Positions 39,619 to 52,290 of a stretch of 64,000 nucleotides of DNA are shown one piece after another. The translations under genes were made by a program, and so were the position numbers. The first letter of the stretch is position 1. Each line of letters begins with the position of its first letter. The notes beneath the pieces are model-generated. The model was not told the DNA's origin. It made no database searches and saw only the letters and a program-made list of their open reading frames with translations. The stretch is from Oncomelania hupensis (Eukaryota; Mollusca; Gastropoda; Littorinimorpha; Pomatiopsidae), in the NCBI GenBank assembly GCA_036898135.1, contig CM072515.1, forward strand, positions 71,774,035-71,838,034, given 5' to 3'.

Positions 39619-39965
39619 GTCCATCGGTAATCCTCTTATCACCTCCGTCCTGGTGGCCAACGGAAGGCTCAGTCCTTGGGCGACGACCGACCCGGCATGG
39701 AGTGAGCGGTCCTGTTCATCTTGGGCAAGAAAAGGCCCTATCCTCTCCAAGCTGGTATTGGATACAGTCAATATAAAACTTTAAAAAATAAAATTTCGAG
39801 TTCCTTTCCGTCTTCTAATAGCGATCTCTCTGCCTTTACACCGCACGTTTGAGTGTGTTTGTTGTGTGTGAGAGTGGGCGAAACATCTGAGCGTGTATGT
39901 TGGTATAGATCGCCGCGTTTTGAGCCTGATTGGCGATTTGGGGAAATGCGGCTATATATCATCCA
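39619..39965. repeat. SINE-derived segment (families D and G mixture)
   Basis: TTATCACCTCCGTCCTGG matches 25836; GGGCGACGACCGAC matches 8678; CCTTTCCGTCTTCTAATAGC to GAGCGTGTATGTTGGT matches 18820-18935. No coding role. Confidence 0.6.
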
Positions 39966-40288
39966 GTATTGTAATTATAACATACATTATGCAAAACAAA
40001 CAAATCGTTTAACTCGACCTAGTGCACGTGACTAGATAGCGCCCGCGCCCACACAGACACACACAATACCTCAAAACTAACACCTGTCGTGAACCGACAC
40101 ACACCAACACACACGAATAGGTCTACCATAACCATTACTACCACCTTCACCACAACATTATCATGCTCCTCCCATTCACAATATTCTCCTTGCCCCTTTT
40201 GCCGGAGCCTTCCCCCCTCCCCTCCCACTTTGCTCTCTCCCTAGGCATGGGTTTCACTCACTCTCTCTTCATCTCTCCCTGGAATTTC

Positions 40289-40290
<2 letters not shown>
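39966..40290. other. Non-coding region; nothing recognised
   Basis: CA- and CT-rich low-complexity sequence; no gene seen. Confidence 0.55.
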
Positions 40291-40343
<53 letters not shown>

Positions 40344-40364
40344 TACACACACACACACACACAC
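40291..40364. repeat. (CT)n(CA)n microsatellite
   Basis: About 35 bp CT followed by about 38 bp CA. Confidence 0.95.
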
Positions 40365-40477
40365 GCTAAATGTGAATATGTATATGTTTTCTTTCGAGAT
40401 CTTTGTTAGATTGTTTTAAATCCTGAGGGTTGTGTTGCTAAAAAATCAAATTGTCAAAAACATTGCCACGCACATAC

Positions 40478-40481
<4 letters not shown>

Positions 40482-40554
<73 letters not shown>
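40482..40554. repeat. (GA)n microsatellite
   Basis: About 73 bp of GA units. Confidence 0.97.
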
Positions 40555-40557
<3 letters not shown>

Positions 40558-40604
40558 GACACTTTAGAGAAAGACTTTAAAAAAAATACTTTTGACACTA
40601 ATTT

Positions 40605-41025
40605 TATTAGGCCTCCGGCCCATACGGTTTGGGGAGGGGGTTTACAATGGGATGAAATAAACATAAATCAACACACACACACACACACCCACACCCACAT
40701 CCACACTCATACACCCGCTCACACACGCATACACATTTAATACCATTTCACTTTCTCAATTTACGTTTACTTAATTTCCACCTTTTTCTTATCTTTTCTT
40801 TCCATGACTTTTCTGTTCACTTTGTATGTAACTTTTATAAATATTTTGTAATTTCTTCCCTCTTGCTTTTTTTTTTTCCCTTTCTTATACTTTCTTTCCA
40901 TTTCATTTCTTCTCATTTTCCCCAACATTTTTCTTTTGTTCTCATCTGTAACATTTCCCTTCTTTCACTTTTTAGCTCTTATTTCTTTTATAACATATTT
41001 TATAAACAGAGAGAGAGAGAAAGAG

Positions 41026-41081
<56 letters not shown>
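40605..41081 (-). mobile_element. Repeat family F, reverse copy, with (GA)n end
   Basis: Complement of the 20345-21872 copy without the LINE-A insertion: TTATTAGGCCTCCGGCCCA, a (CA)n tract at about 40669-40690, then pyrimidine-rich sequence to 41008, followed by GA units to about 41081. Confidence 0.72.
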
Positions 41082-41083
<2 letters not shown>

Positions 41084-41224
41084 CTAAGTATCACAGGTAT
41101 ACTAAGAACGACAAATTAGTTCTATCTCCCTGATTATCTCCTACAGGCGCCCATCTGGAGTTATAGTATATTATAGTATGTATCCATGTGCCATGAGGGG
41201 TTTGTTGTAATAAGCCTTGGCTTG

Positions 41225-41809
41225 TGTTACGTTGAAACGCGAAGGATAGTATGTCTGAAACGCGCACGATAGATCTAATCGTTTCGCTTTGCAAGGTATT
41301 CAATAATAGAGTGTATTAACCTTTGATTTGAGTTTGCATTGTTGTTAGAAGAAGCTTTGTATAACGTTGGTAATTTTAGTTGGTCGATATTATTGGAGAA
41401 TTCTCTAGATTTGCTTGTTTACTGTAGATCGAAGCTTCGTGATAGGTGTGGATATTTAAGAACATTCTTGGACCGAAAAGAATGTTGTATGACGTAAGTC
41501 AATGTTGACAAACTTTAGTTTGATTGGTTGTAAAGCTCCATCGGGAACGTTCTGACGTTATCTCGAGTTGAGAGAAAAACTATATAATGGATGCTATGTG
41601 TAAAATGAGAAGAGAGAAAAGTGAAAAGGCGATTGAATGCAGTTGTTGATGTACGCTGAATAAAGTTTGAAAACTTCATACGACGACTCCGTGTCTTGTT
41701 GCTGATTGAACGGGTTGCGTGGATAAACGAATCCGAGTTACACTTTATCAGGATTTCAGCATTGGGGCTGAATCAACTACTGATAGAAAAACACCAAACG
41801 AGTGTAACA
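41225..41809. mobile_element. Solo LTR, family H copy 1 (585 bp)
   Basis: Begins TGTTACG, ends GTGTAACA; flanked by GCTTG at 41220-41224 and 41810-41814. TATA-like ACTATATAA near 41580 and AATAAAG near 41660 suit an LTR promoter and polyA signal. A second copy is at 59964-60634. Confidence 0.87.
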
Positions 41810-41956
41810 GCTTGCCTTGCCTTTCATGTAGGGACGAAACATCAAAATTATAATATGGCGACCAGTTTGTAACTCCGATCTGGTTACCAGTTTGTAATTA
41901 ATAATATGGTGACCAGTTTGTATTGGTTGCTTCTTTCACGTTGCTGTCTTCGTATA

Positions 41957-42857
41957 TCCTATCATGTCCCATAACTCGAAGGTCGTTGGGGCACCGCAGA
42001 TGATCGTTTAACAAGCGTACTCCATCTTTCTCTGTCCTCAGCAATCCTCATGGCTTCGCTCAGTGTCAAGCCAGACCATTCTCGAATGTTGTCCTCCCAC
42101 TTCTTTTTCTGTCTCCCTCTTATTCTGCCTTCTTGCACCGTGCCTTGCAGGATGGTCTTTGCAAGGCCTGATGATCTGGTGACGTGGCCATACCATCGGA
42201 GTTTCTGTTTCTTCACCACTATGAGCATGTCATCGTGCTGTCCAATGGCTTGTGTGATGGTCTATCGGACTTCGTCGTTGGTGATGTGCTGGACCGAGTA
42301 TAGGAAATGCCCAAAAATCTTCTGTAGCACTTCATCTCCATACTTTGAATTCTTCGTTGTATGTATGCTATGAGGGTCGATATTTTGCAAGCGTATAGGA
42401 AGATGGAGATGACAAGGGAGCGCAGCAGCCTTATCTTGGAGTGTGGACTGATGGTCCTGTCTTTCCAAATGGGCTTCAACCTTGTCATGGCAGCAGTTGT
42501 TTGTGCGATCCTCGAGAGGACTTCCTGTCGGGACCCATTGTCTGATACAATGGCTCCGAAATATTTGAAGCTATGTCCTGTGTTGAGGGACTGGCCTTAG
42601 ACTATGATGCCCGTGTTGATTCCCTTGGTGTGGTTGGTCATTATGTTGGTCTTCTCTGCACTAATTTTCCATTCCATAGGCTCTGGAGGTGGTGTCAAGC
42701 CTCTGTACCAGCTGTTCAAGTTCTTGTTGCTCTCCAACCAATCCATCAATGTCATCCGCAAAACGGAAGTTGGAGATTGCTCTACCCCATATGCTGACTG
42801 TGCCTTCGTGACCTGCAAGGGCATCTGACCTGATGCGCTCTAAGAAGATGTTGAAGA
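41957..42857 (-). mobile_element. LINE-A copy (0.9 kb) with 10 bp target duplication
   Basis: TCTTCGTATA at 41947-41956 and 42858-42867 brackets the copy. Contains the LINE C-terminal region (LRWYGHVTRSSGLAK) and the RT piece RFADDIDGLVGE, with frameshifts. Confirms that 5'-truncated LINE-A copies insert by target-primed reverse transcription. Confidence 0.9.
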
Positions 42858-42867
42858 TCTTCGTATA

Positions 42868-43461
42868 CACCGAAATATTTATTTTGTTTTAAAAAAAAGT
42901 AATTAAATAATGTATTTATTTGTTTACTGGGTTTTCAGTGTTATTGTACATTCACATTGTACCACTTCAGTATTTTCCATCTTGATTTTGTTGTAACACA
43001 TCTTTACATAGACGCTGTCCTCAGTACATCACCAACCATGGAATGATCTGTATAAACTGAAAACTCACAACCATTGCTTGATTTGTACCTTTGTGAAATA
43101 GGAGTATGCTATGGTGTGTGCGTGTGAGTGTGTGTGGTGTGTTGTGGTGTGGTGTGTGTAGATTTGGATGTGAAGCTTAACATTCTTAATCATTCTCATC
43201 ATTTTATTTAATGCTATTAAATTGTTTTACTGCTGTATTTTGTTTTACTTGCAGGGTGTGTTTGACTCCATAACTTTATATGACTGACACTGTGTTTACC
43301 TATCCTTTAGTGCTGTATACATGTTGTATGCCAATGAAGCGTATGACACGATGAATGCATGTGTGACTGTGCCAGAAAGGATGTATTTCATTGTCGCCAT
43401 GCCACAACAAAATCCTTGTAACGTTTTTACTTGGTGAATAAATATTCTTATCTTATCTTAT
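42868..43461 (+). repeat. Probable LINE 3' UTR ending in a TTATC repeat
   Basis: GT-rich AT-rich sequence ending GGTGAATAAATATTC then (TTATC)n near 43445-43461, the form of a LINE 3' end. No coding part in the window. Confidence 0.45.
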
Positions 43462-43746
43462 AACATACAATGAATATACATACATACACACATAAAAGTT
43501 CAAGACAGGTTGAGAGAGAGACCTGTAATAGGATAATAGCTTTAGGTCCTATGGACCTGTCCTACAGCTAGTCCTTAATAAGCGAACTATAAATAATTAA
43601 CGTAACATTTTTTTGAAACTAACATTATATCTTAACTAAGGAAAGAAATAACTAACAATATTAATGCACCCACAATACAAATACTCTCCCCTTTCTCCCC
43701 CTCCAATACTACTTCTCTTCTCCCCCAACCCCCTAACTCCGCTCAG

Positions 43747-43811
<65 letters not shown>

Positions 43812-43910
43812 CACAGAGGGGAGGAGGGAGATGGATAGAGAAAGAGAGGGAGGGAGAGAGAAAGACTGTGGAAGGAAGGTAAGAATGAGTGAGAGAGTTA
43901 AAGACAGGTT

Positions 43911-43942
<32 letters not shown>
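43747..43942. repeat. (CA)n and (GA)n microsatellites
   Basis: CA run at about 43747-43802, purine-rich spacer, GA run at about 43915-43942. The flanks 43462-43746 and 43943-44190 hold no gene I can see. Confidence 0.9.
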
Positions 43943-43952
<10 letters not shown>

Positions 43953-44190
43953 AGGGATGATCCAGACACAATTCGTTCACGTGTTTCACAAATAGTATAT
44001 TGACGAGTAACATCCAAATGTAAACTAACCAAAATCATAATAACATCAATTTTCAACAGCACAAAAACATCAGAACGAATAGCAACAGTATCTTTGTATT
44101 CTAAAACTGTGTGTACCTTAACTACGCAATCTACATTTTGTAAGACTCTGGCATCAGTTTGTTTGTTAAGTACCCAGACACCCTCGGCAT

Positions 44191-46064
44191 ATCCTATCCT
44201 ATCCTATCCTGTCCCATAACCCGAAGGTCGTAGGGGCACCACAGATGATCGTTTAACCAGCATACTCCATCTTTCTCTGTCCTCAGCAGCCCTCATGGCT
44301 TCGCTCAGTGTCAAACCAGTCCATTCTCGAATGTTGTCCTCCCACCTCTTTTTCGGTCTCCCCCTTCTTCTACCTCCTTGCACTGTGCCTTGCAGAATGG
44401 TCTTTGCAAGGCCTGATGATCTGGTGACGTGGCCATACCATCGGAGTTTCCGTTTCATCACCACTGTGAGCAGGTCATCGTGTTGTCCAATGGCTTGTGT
44501 GATGGTCTGTCGGACTTCGTCGTTGGTGATGTGTTGGGTATAGGAAATGCACAGAAGTCTTCTGTAGCACCTCATCTCCATGCTTTGTATTCTTCGTTGG
44601 AGATCTGCTGTGAGGGTCCACGCTTCGCAAGCATATAGGAAGATGGAGATGACCAGAGAGCGCAGCAGTCTTACTTTGGAATGTAGACTGATGGTTCTGT
44701 CTTTCCAAATGGGCTTCAACCTTGTCAGGGCAGCAGTTGTTTGTGCGATCCTGGAGAGGACTTCCTGTCGAGACCCATTGTCTGACACAATGGCTCCTAA
44801 ATATTTGAAGCTGTGCACTGTGTTGAGGGATTGGCCTTGGACTTTGATGTCCGTGTTGATGCCATTGGTGTTGTTGGTCATCATTTTGGTCTTCTCTGCA
44901 CTTATTTCCATTCCATAAGCTCTGGAGGTGGTGTCAAGCCTCTGTACAAGCTGTTCAAGTTCTTGTTCCTCTCCAGCCAATCCATCAATATCATCCGCAA
45001 AACGAAGATTGGAGATTGCTCTGCCCCCTATGCTGATTGTGCCTTCGTGATCTGCAAGAGCATCTGACATGATGCGCTCTAGGAAGATGTTGAAGAGTGT
45101 TGGAGAGAGTAGGCATCCTTGACGCACACCGATTGTTGTTCTGAACCAGTTCCCGATGACGCTGTTATGGAGGACTGCACTGGTAGCCTTGTCATACAGG
45201 CTTTTGATGACTTCTATAATTTTAGGGCTGATGTTGTACACTTTCATGGTTGCCCATAGAGCTGCATGCCAGACTCGGTCAAATGCCTTCTTGAAGTCTA
45301 TGAACACATGATATAGATGTTGTTGGTGCTGTAGGTATTTCTCACAGATTATTCTGAGGTTGAAAATCTGTTCAGTGGTACTTCGCCCTGCCATGAATCC
45401 TGCTTGTTCTTCAGCTATGATTTGTTCAGCTTGTGGTTTCAACCTGTTGAGTATTATTTTCAGGAGGACCTTGCTGGGATGGCTGATGAGGCTGATGGTG
45501 CGGTAATTTTCACACTCCTGAAGGTTACCTTTTTTGGGAAGAGTGATGACAAGCGACTGGGTCCATGGTGTAGGCCATTCCCCACTCTGCCAGATCTTTT
45601 TACAGATAATGGTGAGAGCATCAGTCATCGCTTCTCCTCCTGCTTGTAGCAGTTCCGCTGGTATGTTGTCCACTCCCGCTGACTTCCCTTTCTTCAGCGA
45701 TTGCACTGCTGCCTCAACTTCTTCCCGGAGAATTGGGAGGATTTCTTCTTCTTCTCTGCTCTCGGGACATGCTAGAACTGATGGGTCTCCATTTGGTGTA
45801 TGGTTGTAAAGGTCAGAGCAGTACTCTGTCCATCTGTCCAAGACTTCTTGTTCTTCTGTAAGGCATATGCCAGACTTGCTTTGGATAGTGGAGACTTTGG
45901 GCTGTTTAACACTTGTCAGCCGCTTCACAGTCTGGTAGGCCTTCTTGCTGTTGTTCTTGTTCAGATTGTTCTCTATTTCCTGGCATTGATCTTCTATCCA
46001 GTTCTCCTTTGCTGTGCGCATGCCTTTTCGGATGTCATTGTTGATTTTTCGGTAGACATATAGG
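44191..46064 (-). mobile_element. LINE-A, longest copy (1.87 kb)
   Basis: TCCTATCC tail at 44191; the 5' end is truncated near 46064 just upstream of the RT domain. CATAT near both ends is a possible short target duplication. It carries the open RT frame described separately. Confidence 0.9.
44204..46021 (-). CDS. LINE-A reverse transcriptase (5'-truncated ORF, 605 aa)
   Basis: Non-LTR retrotransposon RT, which copies element RNA at a nicked target. Seen: LKKGKSAGVDNIPAELLQ (about 112-129), ENYRTISLISHPSKVLLKII, AGFMAGRSTTEQIF, FIDFKKAFDRVWH, GVRQGCLLSPTLFN, the catalytic RFADDIDG (about 340), KYLGAIVSDNGS, and a C-terminal part with YRRLL, LRWYGHVTRSS, GRRRGRPKKRWEDNIREWTG. No stop or frameshift over 605 codons. 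The endonuclease is missing, so it cannot be autonomous. Clade is uncertain; RTE-like is my best reading. The Met at 46021 is simply the first in the frame. Confidence 0.88.
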   Translation of the reverse strand: MRTAKENWIEDQCQEIENNLNKNNSKKAYQTVKRLTSVKQPKVSTIQSKSGICLTEEQEVLDRWTEYCSDLYNHTPNGDPSVLACPESREEEEILPILREEVEAAVQSLKKGKSAGVDNIPAELLQAGGEAMTDALTIICKKIWQSGEWPTPWTQSLVITLPKKGNLQECENYRTISLISHPSKVLLKIILNRLKPQAEQIIAEEQAGFMAGRSTTEQIFNLRIICEKYLQHQQHLYHVFIDFKKAFDRVWHAALWATMKVYNISPKIIEVIKSLYDKATSAVLHNSVIGNWFRTTIGVRQGCLLSPTLFNIFLERIMSDALADHEGTISIGGRAISNLRFADDIDGLAGEEQELEQLVQRLDTTSRAYGMEISAEKTKMMTNNTNGINTDIKVQGQSLNTVHSFKYLGAIVSDNGSRQEVLSRIAQTTAALTRLKPIWKDRTISLHSKVRLLRSLVISIFLYACEAWTLTADLQRRIQSMEMRCYRRLLCISYTQHITNDEVRQTITQAIGQHDDLLTVVMKRKLRWYGHVTRSSGLAKTILQGTVQGGRRRGRPKKRWEDNIREWTGLTLSEAMRAAEDRERWSMLVKRSSVVPLRPSGYGTG

Positions 46065-46714
46065 GGACGAAAATAAGAAATTCGATGTTTATAATATTTA
46101 TAGTGGCATCAGAGGCGGATTAGGCTTTTTATAGGGGGAGGTGGGGTGGGGTGGGGGCGGAGGATGGTGTAAAGAGGAGGGGGAGTCCTGATTATGTTGT
46201 CAGAGATTTTATAAGGGGAGATAGTCTTCTTATTCTTACACAGTGTGGGCGACGACATTGATTATCGTTCCTGACACCATGCTATCCTTCGTAAACGGTG
46301 CAAATTGATCATAACTATTGATCAGATTATTGTGAAACTTGGTGTTTAGGTGGGAAGTGATGAGTTTTATGTGAAAATAAGTTGTAATAATTTTCCCCTC
46401 AGACAATTTCTATGTATTTAATTTTTCTTTAGGCAAGCGATCGCTATTTATCAAATGAATCCATGTGTAGTTATGGATTTTTTTGGGGGGCTCAGGTAGT
46501 GAACATTGATGCGGCATTGATATTTTTTAAGTAAACTGTGTGGAATGGGGGATTGTTGGGGTTAGGGAATGGTTGGGGAGGCCGGAGGGAGGGGTGGTGG
46601 TGTGGTGGGGCTGAAAATGTCTGATGGGGGCTCTACAGTTGAACCATGTGTATTCTCAGCAAGAAGCTCCTTGCATGCTATTCTATCACCACAAGAAAAG
46701 GAGGGAGGGAGGGA

Positions 46715-46791
<77 letters not shown>

Positions 46792-46810
46792 ATTCGCTTG
46801 AAAACTCGAG
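46065..46810. other. Non-coding region with (GA)n
   Basis: G-rich stretches at 46130-46200 and 46550-46600 and a GA microsatellite at about 46718-46789. No gene recognised. Confidence 0.6.
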
Positions 46811-47016
46811 CAGGGTTCACACGGTCTTTGAAGGTCTTTGAAAGTTGGGAAAAAACTGGGTTCCATTTTCCAGGCCATGAAAAGTCTTTGTAAACTTAAT
46901 AAAGATTCTGGTTTGTGAAAGATTGTGAATTTTGACAGAGTACACAATCTCTGCTCCTCGGATTCACACAAAACAAGCAAATATTACCCAAAAAAATCGA
47001 TGATAGAGTGGAGGTT

Positions 47017-48412
47017 CAGGGCCGGACCTGGGAAAAGTCGAGGGGTAGGTTACAGATTCAGCGAAGGCGCGAAGCGCCGAGCCTTCTAGGGAGGTCCGGG
47101 GGCATGCCCCCCCCCCCCCCTGAACTTTTTTTTTTCAAGGATGCAAAATGGTGCAATCTGAACCTTGAAAAAGCCATTTGTGATGGTCTGGGACTTTGAG
47201 CTTTTTGAACAATTGAACTGACAAACTCTGGGGTACAAAAATTATCCTCTGCCCCTCCCTTAAAAAAAACACTCACACAAACAAACATTTATTTATCAGC
47301 AGAGATGTTTTGTATACTATTATTATTCACTACTTTTTGTTGATCGTTAACGGTATAAAGCTTTACCTTGTAGTTTATGAACATCACCGCCCTGCTTTCA
47401 CTTTCAGTCTTGCTGCACTAGGTTCCTCGGCATTAGTACGATTTGTGCAGGTAGTTTTTCAGGTTGCGCAACTGACTGTTTGAACGCTCACATTCGGCAG
47501 TAGTGACAGGCAGGGTGCAAAGGTTCTTTAGCATGATGAACAGGTTGGGATAAAAATCCCTGTCACAATGTTTCAGTGCTTCTGATGCCGTGGATGTGAT
47601 GATAGCTGTCGCATTCTCAGCAGCACTTCGCAATTTGCAAACCCACCGTTGGTATTGTGCATCAAGGGTAGCGTTGTCTGGTAGGTCAGACTCCCACAAC
47701 ATTGCCAGTGTCTTCAACCCTTCTGGAACATGCATGAAACCATCCTGGTTGTCTATTAAAGTGCTTGGCACCAGACAGAAACCATCAACTGCTAGGTCAG
47801 CATTTTTGAACCTCGAGTCCAATTCGGTTGTCAGGTGTTCCAAGAAAGGAATGGCAATGCTAATCTTGAAATATTCTTCTGGAGGGGCCGCAGGTTGGTT
47901 GTCACGGAGAGTCTGTCGGGATGCTTGACGAGGAACAATAACATCAGTTGTCAAAGCATTTGCCATTTTGCTGACTTCACCAAACCAGGCAACGAACGCT
48001 GTGTTCATAATTATCAACTTAACATCTTAATTAATATTTCTAAAAAGTCGTTTTGGGGGGATTAGGGCAGTATCAAGGTGAAGGTTCTGGAAGAGGCTTG
48101 CGGCCAGAAAAAGAAAATAAGGCTGCATTTACTAATTTAGGCTTAGGGGTAGGGTTACTTGGTCGTTTCAACGGGAAAACGCTTTGGACGTTTCAGCGGA
48201 TCCCTTGAAATGGATTTCCGTTGAATTGTCTATAAATAACTCTTTGTACCTTGGACCAAAAGTGACTAAAAACTGCAATGTTTTAAAAACAATGTAAAAA
48301 AAAGTAAAACTCTTTGCATTAAAAAAATGTTTGTTTTTTTTTTTAGTTCGGAGGGGGGGAGGGGTCCGGAACCCAGGTAACCCCCCTCCACCCTCCCCTG
48401 GGTCCGGCCCTG
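47017..48412. mobile_element. Inner hAT transposon (1396 bp) with transposase remnant
   Basis: Ends CAGGGCCGGACC and GGTCCGGCCCTG, typical of hAT elements whose G-rich or C-rich subtermini are also present (47101-47120; 48350-48400). Encodes the C-terminal part of a hAT transposase on the minus strand. Target duplication not clear (AGGTT and AGGTG). Confidence 0.75.
47433..48017 (-). pseudogene. hAT transposase, C-terminal fragment
   Basis: 194 codons. Contains YFKISIAIPFLEHLTTELDS, a helical middle and the hAT dimerisation motif FYPNLFIMLKNLCTLPVTTA then ECERSNSQLRNLKNYL. Full transposases of this type (ZMYM1/52 kDa repressor-like group) are about 600-800 residues; zinc-finger and catalytic parts are absent and the frame stops soon after the motif. 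Non-functional by itself. Confidence 0.82.
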
Positions 48413-48685
48413 AGGTGAATTGAATTAATTTCACTTTTTTTGTAGGAGGATAGACGACCGGTGTCCTTTCGTTTCTAATGGTCACCGGAAATGAGTTATT
48501 TCCCTTTCAAAACTCCGAAATTTTAGTTATTTCCCTTGCCGAAGGATGCAAAAGTCGGTTGCAAGGATGCTGGAATCGTGCAGCTTTAATTATTTGTGGT
48601 AATTTTCAGCAATCTAATACGTGTGTATTCGTTGTGTTGAGTTTGGGAATTTGGGGATTATTTTAGAGTATGAACCCTGCTCGAG

Positions 48686-51087
48686 TGAATTCCAATAGTT
48701 CGTGGCAAATCTAAACACTTTATCTTATAATTAATACATTTATATGCTTACAAAATCTACCCATAATCTTCAAAATTTTTATGTAATGAAGGTTAAACTG
48801 GCATAAAAGTTGCCAGTGAATTCAACAGCAACAAACGAAACTTAAGAAGCTAAACACAATAAGAAAGCGACTTCTGTGATCTTCAAAACGCTCTGTTCTG
48901 GTCTGTTTCTTCTTGCCTGCTGCGGATGCTTTACTATCTTTTTTGCAACCTCTGTTGCAGGTCAAAGCTTAGGATTTCACTCATACAAGATGCATGTTGA
49001 TCTTCATAAAACTAATTATTAATTAGTGTGTATGTGTGTGTGTGTGTGTGTGTGAGGAGTTTTTTTTCCCTTCTTCTCATTATCAACTCAATTCTTCTCG
49101 TCTGCAAAAGAAGCAAACATGGCACATTATTTTGTTATGTCAACTTTTTACCTCGTAACAATTACGCTTTTTATGATGTCAACCTTCTTCTTCCCATCTC
49201 TCACATAAGTACTTCTAATGCCTTATCAAAATGGTAAGGCGATCAAATGTGCTCCATACTGGAAGATGGACGCTGCGAAAAAACGCTATTATGAGAAGGA
49301 GAAGAAGAAGATTTGTATCTAGACATAATACTCACTTTAATCATATTGTGAATACATTATATCACAAAATGAAGTTTGCATGAACGTCGACTTTCCTAGT
49401 TGCATTTTATTTCTGGTGAGGTTTTCTTTTTTTTATCTTTCTTTAAATTGATTTTCAGTTTTATTTTCATTCTCGTATTGGTTTGTTTTGACTTGAGAAG
49501 TCAGATAATTGTTGGTTTGTAACGTACATTCTGTAATCTTTTGGTACGCCTAATAAATATATATTTCTTCCTGCTCTCAAAGGTGCACAATGAGTTCGAC
49601 AGACTGGTTTTCAATTCTGTGTGTTTCTCCATGAGCTTACGGGGTTCGAATAGATTCCTAAAGCATTGTTCTCCTTTACGCATTTTGACCTCTAGCTACT
49701 AATGTTCTCTTCAGACTTTTTGTCTTTCAATAACTACCGTATCCTTTGGCAGTGTGTCAGAAAAAAATGCTGAGGAAGCAATGCTCGACCTCCGTTAGCA
49801 CTAGCAAGAAAATAAAAGAATTAAGAAAGTTAGTCTAGCACTCTCAAAGATAACGCGCTGGGGTAAAATAATAGGAAATCACCCATACAGCGCTCTTTAA
49901 ACTACTGTGAGAGCAGTCCATGTGTACTACATGGGTAGCCATAAAGATACCATTGAGAATTTCACATTAGGAAGAAGCCAGTCGCAAACTGGAAACACCC
50001 CAAGGTGCTAAGGCCAACCGAGGGAATGATTTTCAAAAAAGGTTTTAAATAATGCTAAAGTTTTTAATACCTTCTCTCAAAATGGCTAGCACCGTACAGC
50101 CGCCATTATAGGAGCACAAATAAAACAAGCCAAGGGAGGCAAGTTGCAATAAGTAGCAGTAGCAGCGAAGAATATGAATCACATCTTTGAGAGGACAACA
50201 CTGGCCGTGAAACCTTTGTGAATGTCCTTTCTTTGAATGGTTTAATTGCTTTATGGGTCTTTAATGCGCGCACATTTTCCAACAAATCATTCATCATAGC
50301 TAAAGAAAATCTCTTTAAACTGGATTTTAAAAGAATTTATGTTAGGTGTCTTTTTTAAAGAAACTTGTAAATCATTCCAAAAGGTAGCTACTCGTTAGAA
50401 AAACAAAACTTCCGCAGGTTAGTATTGCAGAGCTGTACACTAAACATCAAGAAAGGCAATACTCCTGCTCTCCAAGTTGGACAAGAAGTGCGATATGCTG
50501 GCTTTCAATTCATGGGCTTAAATGTAGTACAAATGCATTCATGTGCTACGATGATAGTTTTACATTTTCTATCACTGTTTACATAATCAAATGCGAGTAA
50601 CCTTTCAAAAAAACAAAAAACAAAATACAATTGGTTCTACCTGTGTTAAGTCTTAGTTACTCCACTTAGTAATTGCCCTGATTGCTTGGCCTGTGTGTGT
50701 TTAGGCGTGTGTCCATGTGTGGATGTGTGCGTGAGTGTTTTGTTTTTGGTTTATTAAACGATGATATGTGGAAAATGTACTAAACTATAAATGTTATGTG
50801 TACAATCAAACACGTATAATGTGTATGTATGTTTGAGTTGTGTGGTTTTATGAATAAGTATGTTATTATAAAATCTAAATTTACATCTGAAAGCTACAGC
50901 GCTTATCAGGTAGGTATGGTTAAGGCTTTGAGTAGCGAATGATGTCTTAGCTGCGTATGAATTTATGTTGGGTGATTTGGCGTGTCTGTTTGTCTTTAAA
51001 TGACAAAACCATTCGACCGGAGCGCAGGGCACACGTACACGTGCACACACACAAACACAAACACTCTCTCTCTCAATCTCTCCCTAG

Positions 51088-51092
<5 letters not shown>
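48686..51092. other. Longest stretch without recognised features
   Basis: AT-rich single-copy-looking DNA. A short GT tract near 49027-49054. At 49940-49990, GATACCATTGAGAATTTCAC resembles 52180-52205 on the other strand. A minus-strand frame at 50106-50297 (ALKTHKAIKPFKERTFTK) vaguely recalls C2H2 zinc-finger linkers but lacks the cysteines. No supported gene. Confidence 0.5.

Positions 51093-51150
<58 letters not shown>
51093..51150. repeat. (CT)n microsatellite
   Basis: CT dinucleotides followed by pyrimidine-rich sequence to about 51370. Confidence 0.93.
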
Positions 51151-51153
<3 letters not shown>

Positions 51154-51653
51154 TCGACTTTTCCCACCCCTCCTAACTTCTTCACTTTGCCTCTCATTTC
51201 TAATCTTCCCATTATTCGTTCCCTTCCGTTACATCCCCCTATTTCTCCCTTCTATTCAATCTTTTAATCATAACAACTCCCCCCCACCCCCCAACCCCCC
51301 ACCCCCCTCTCTCTCTCCTTCTTCTTTCTCCTCTGTCTCTCTCTTTCTCCTCTGTCTCTCTCTTTCTCTCAGTGCCTGCCCGGAATATTGTTATGATTAT
51401 TAGGTGGTGTTTCCTGGTGTACATTTGATTACCTAGTAACTGTATGTACATATAGGTAAATTTACAATGGGCGATATAAAGCTGACACTGAGTACATGGC
51501 GTGAAAGATGAGTTGAATGCAGGTGTATGTACATACTAATGTAGTTGTTTTGTTATTGTATAGTGATAACTGTGTTGTCATTTCCTGCTTTTAGCCTTTA
51601 GTGTCAATAGGCGCAAGCCCCCTGCACTTTACATGGAGTAAAACAACAAACAA

Positions 51654-52035
<382 letters not shown>

Positions 52036-52110
52036 AACAACAGCAGCATTCAAAACAACTGGTTCTCCTTACGCGGTTCGACCTCTGCCGAAGACCTCAT
52101 CAGAGGAGGT

Positions 52111-52290
52111 TTAGTTTTTGAATGCCCGAACTACACTGAGTGGTGCATGCAGTCCATACGCGTACGACTGTCTTCCTCCTAATGTGATCTTCTCAATGGC
52201 ATCTTCGTGAAACAATGCATTACAAACCTGGCACTGGCATGGACGACTGTGAAACTGCGGACGAAGCTCCCGATGTGATTTCAGAGTTGG
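52111..52290 (-). other. Possible zinc-finger-like coding fragment
   Basis: A short frame reads LKSHRELRPQFHSRPCQCQV then CNALFHEDAIEKITLGGRQS before a stop at 52111. LKSH...H followed by CQCQVC resembles the end of one C2H2 finger and the start of another. There is a stop immediately upstream and no clear splice site. Too short to call a gene. Confidence 0.2.

Larger units (their letters stand above)
46811..48679. mobile_element. Outer hAT-type element, ends CAGGGTTCA
   Basis: CAGGGTTCACAC at 46811 and the inverted GTATGAACCCTG ending at 48679; immediately outside, CTCGAG occurs on both sides (46805-46810 and 48680-48685). Its own sequence is 46811-47016 plus 48413-48679; the middle is a second element. 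Confidence 0.7.
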
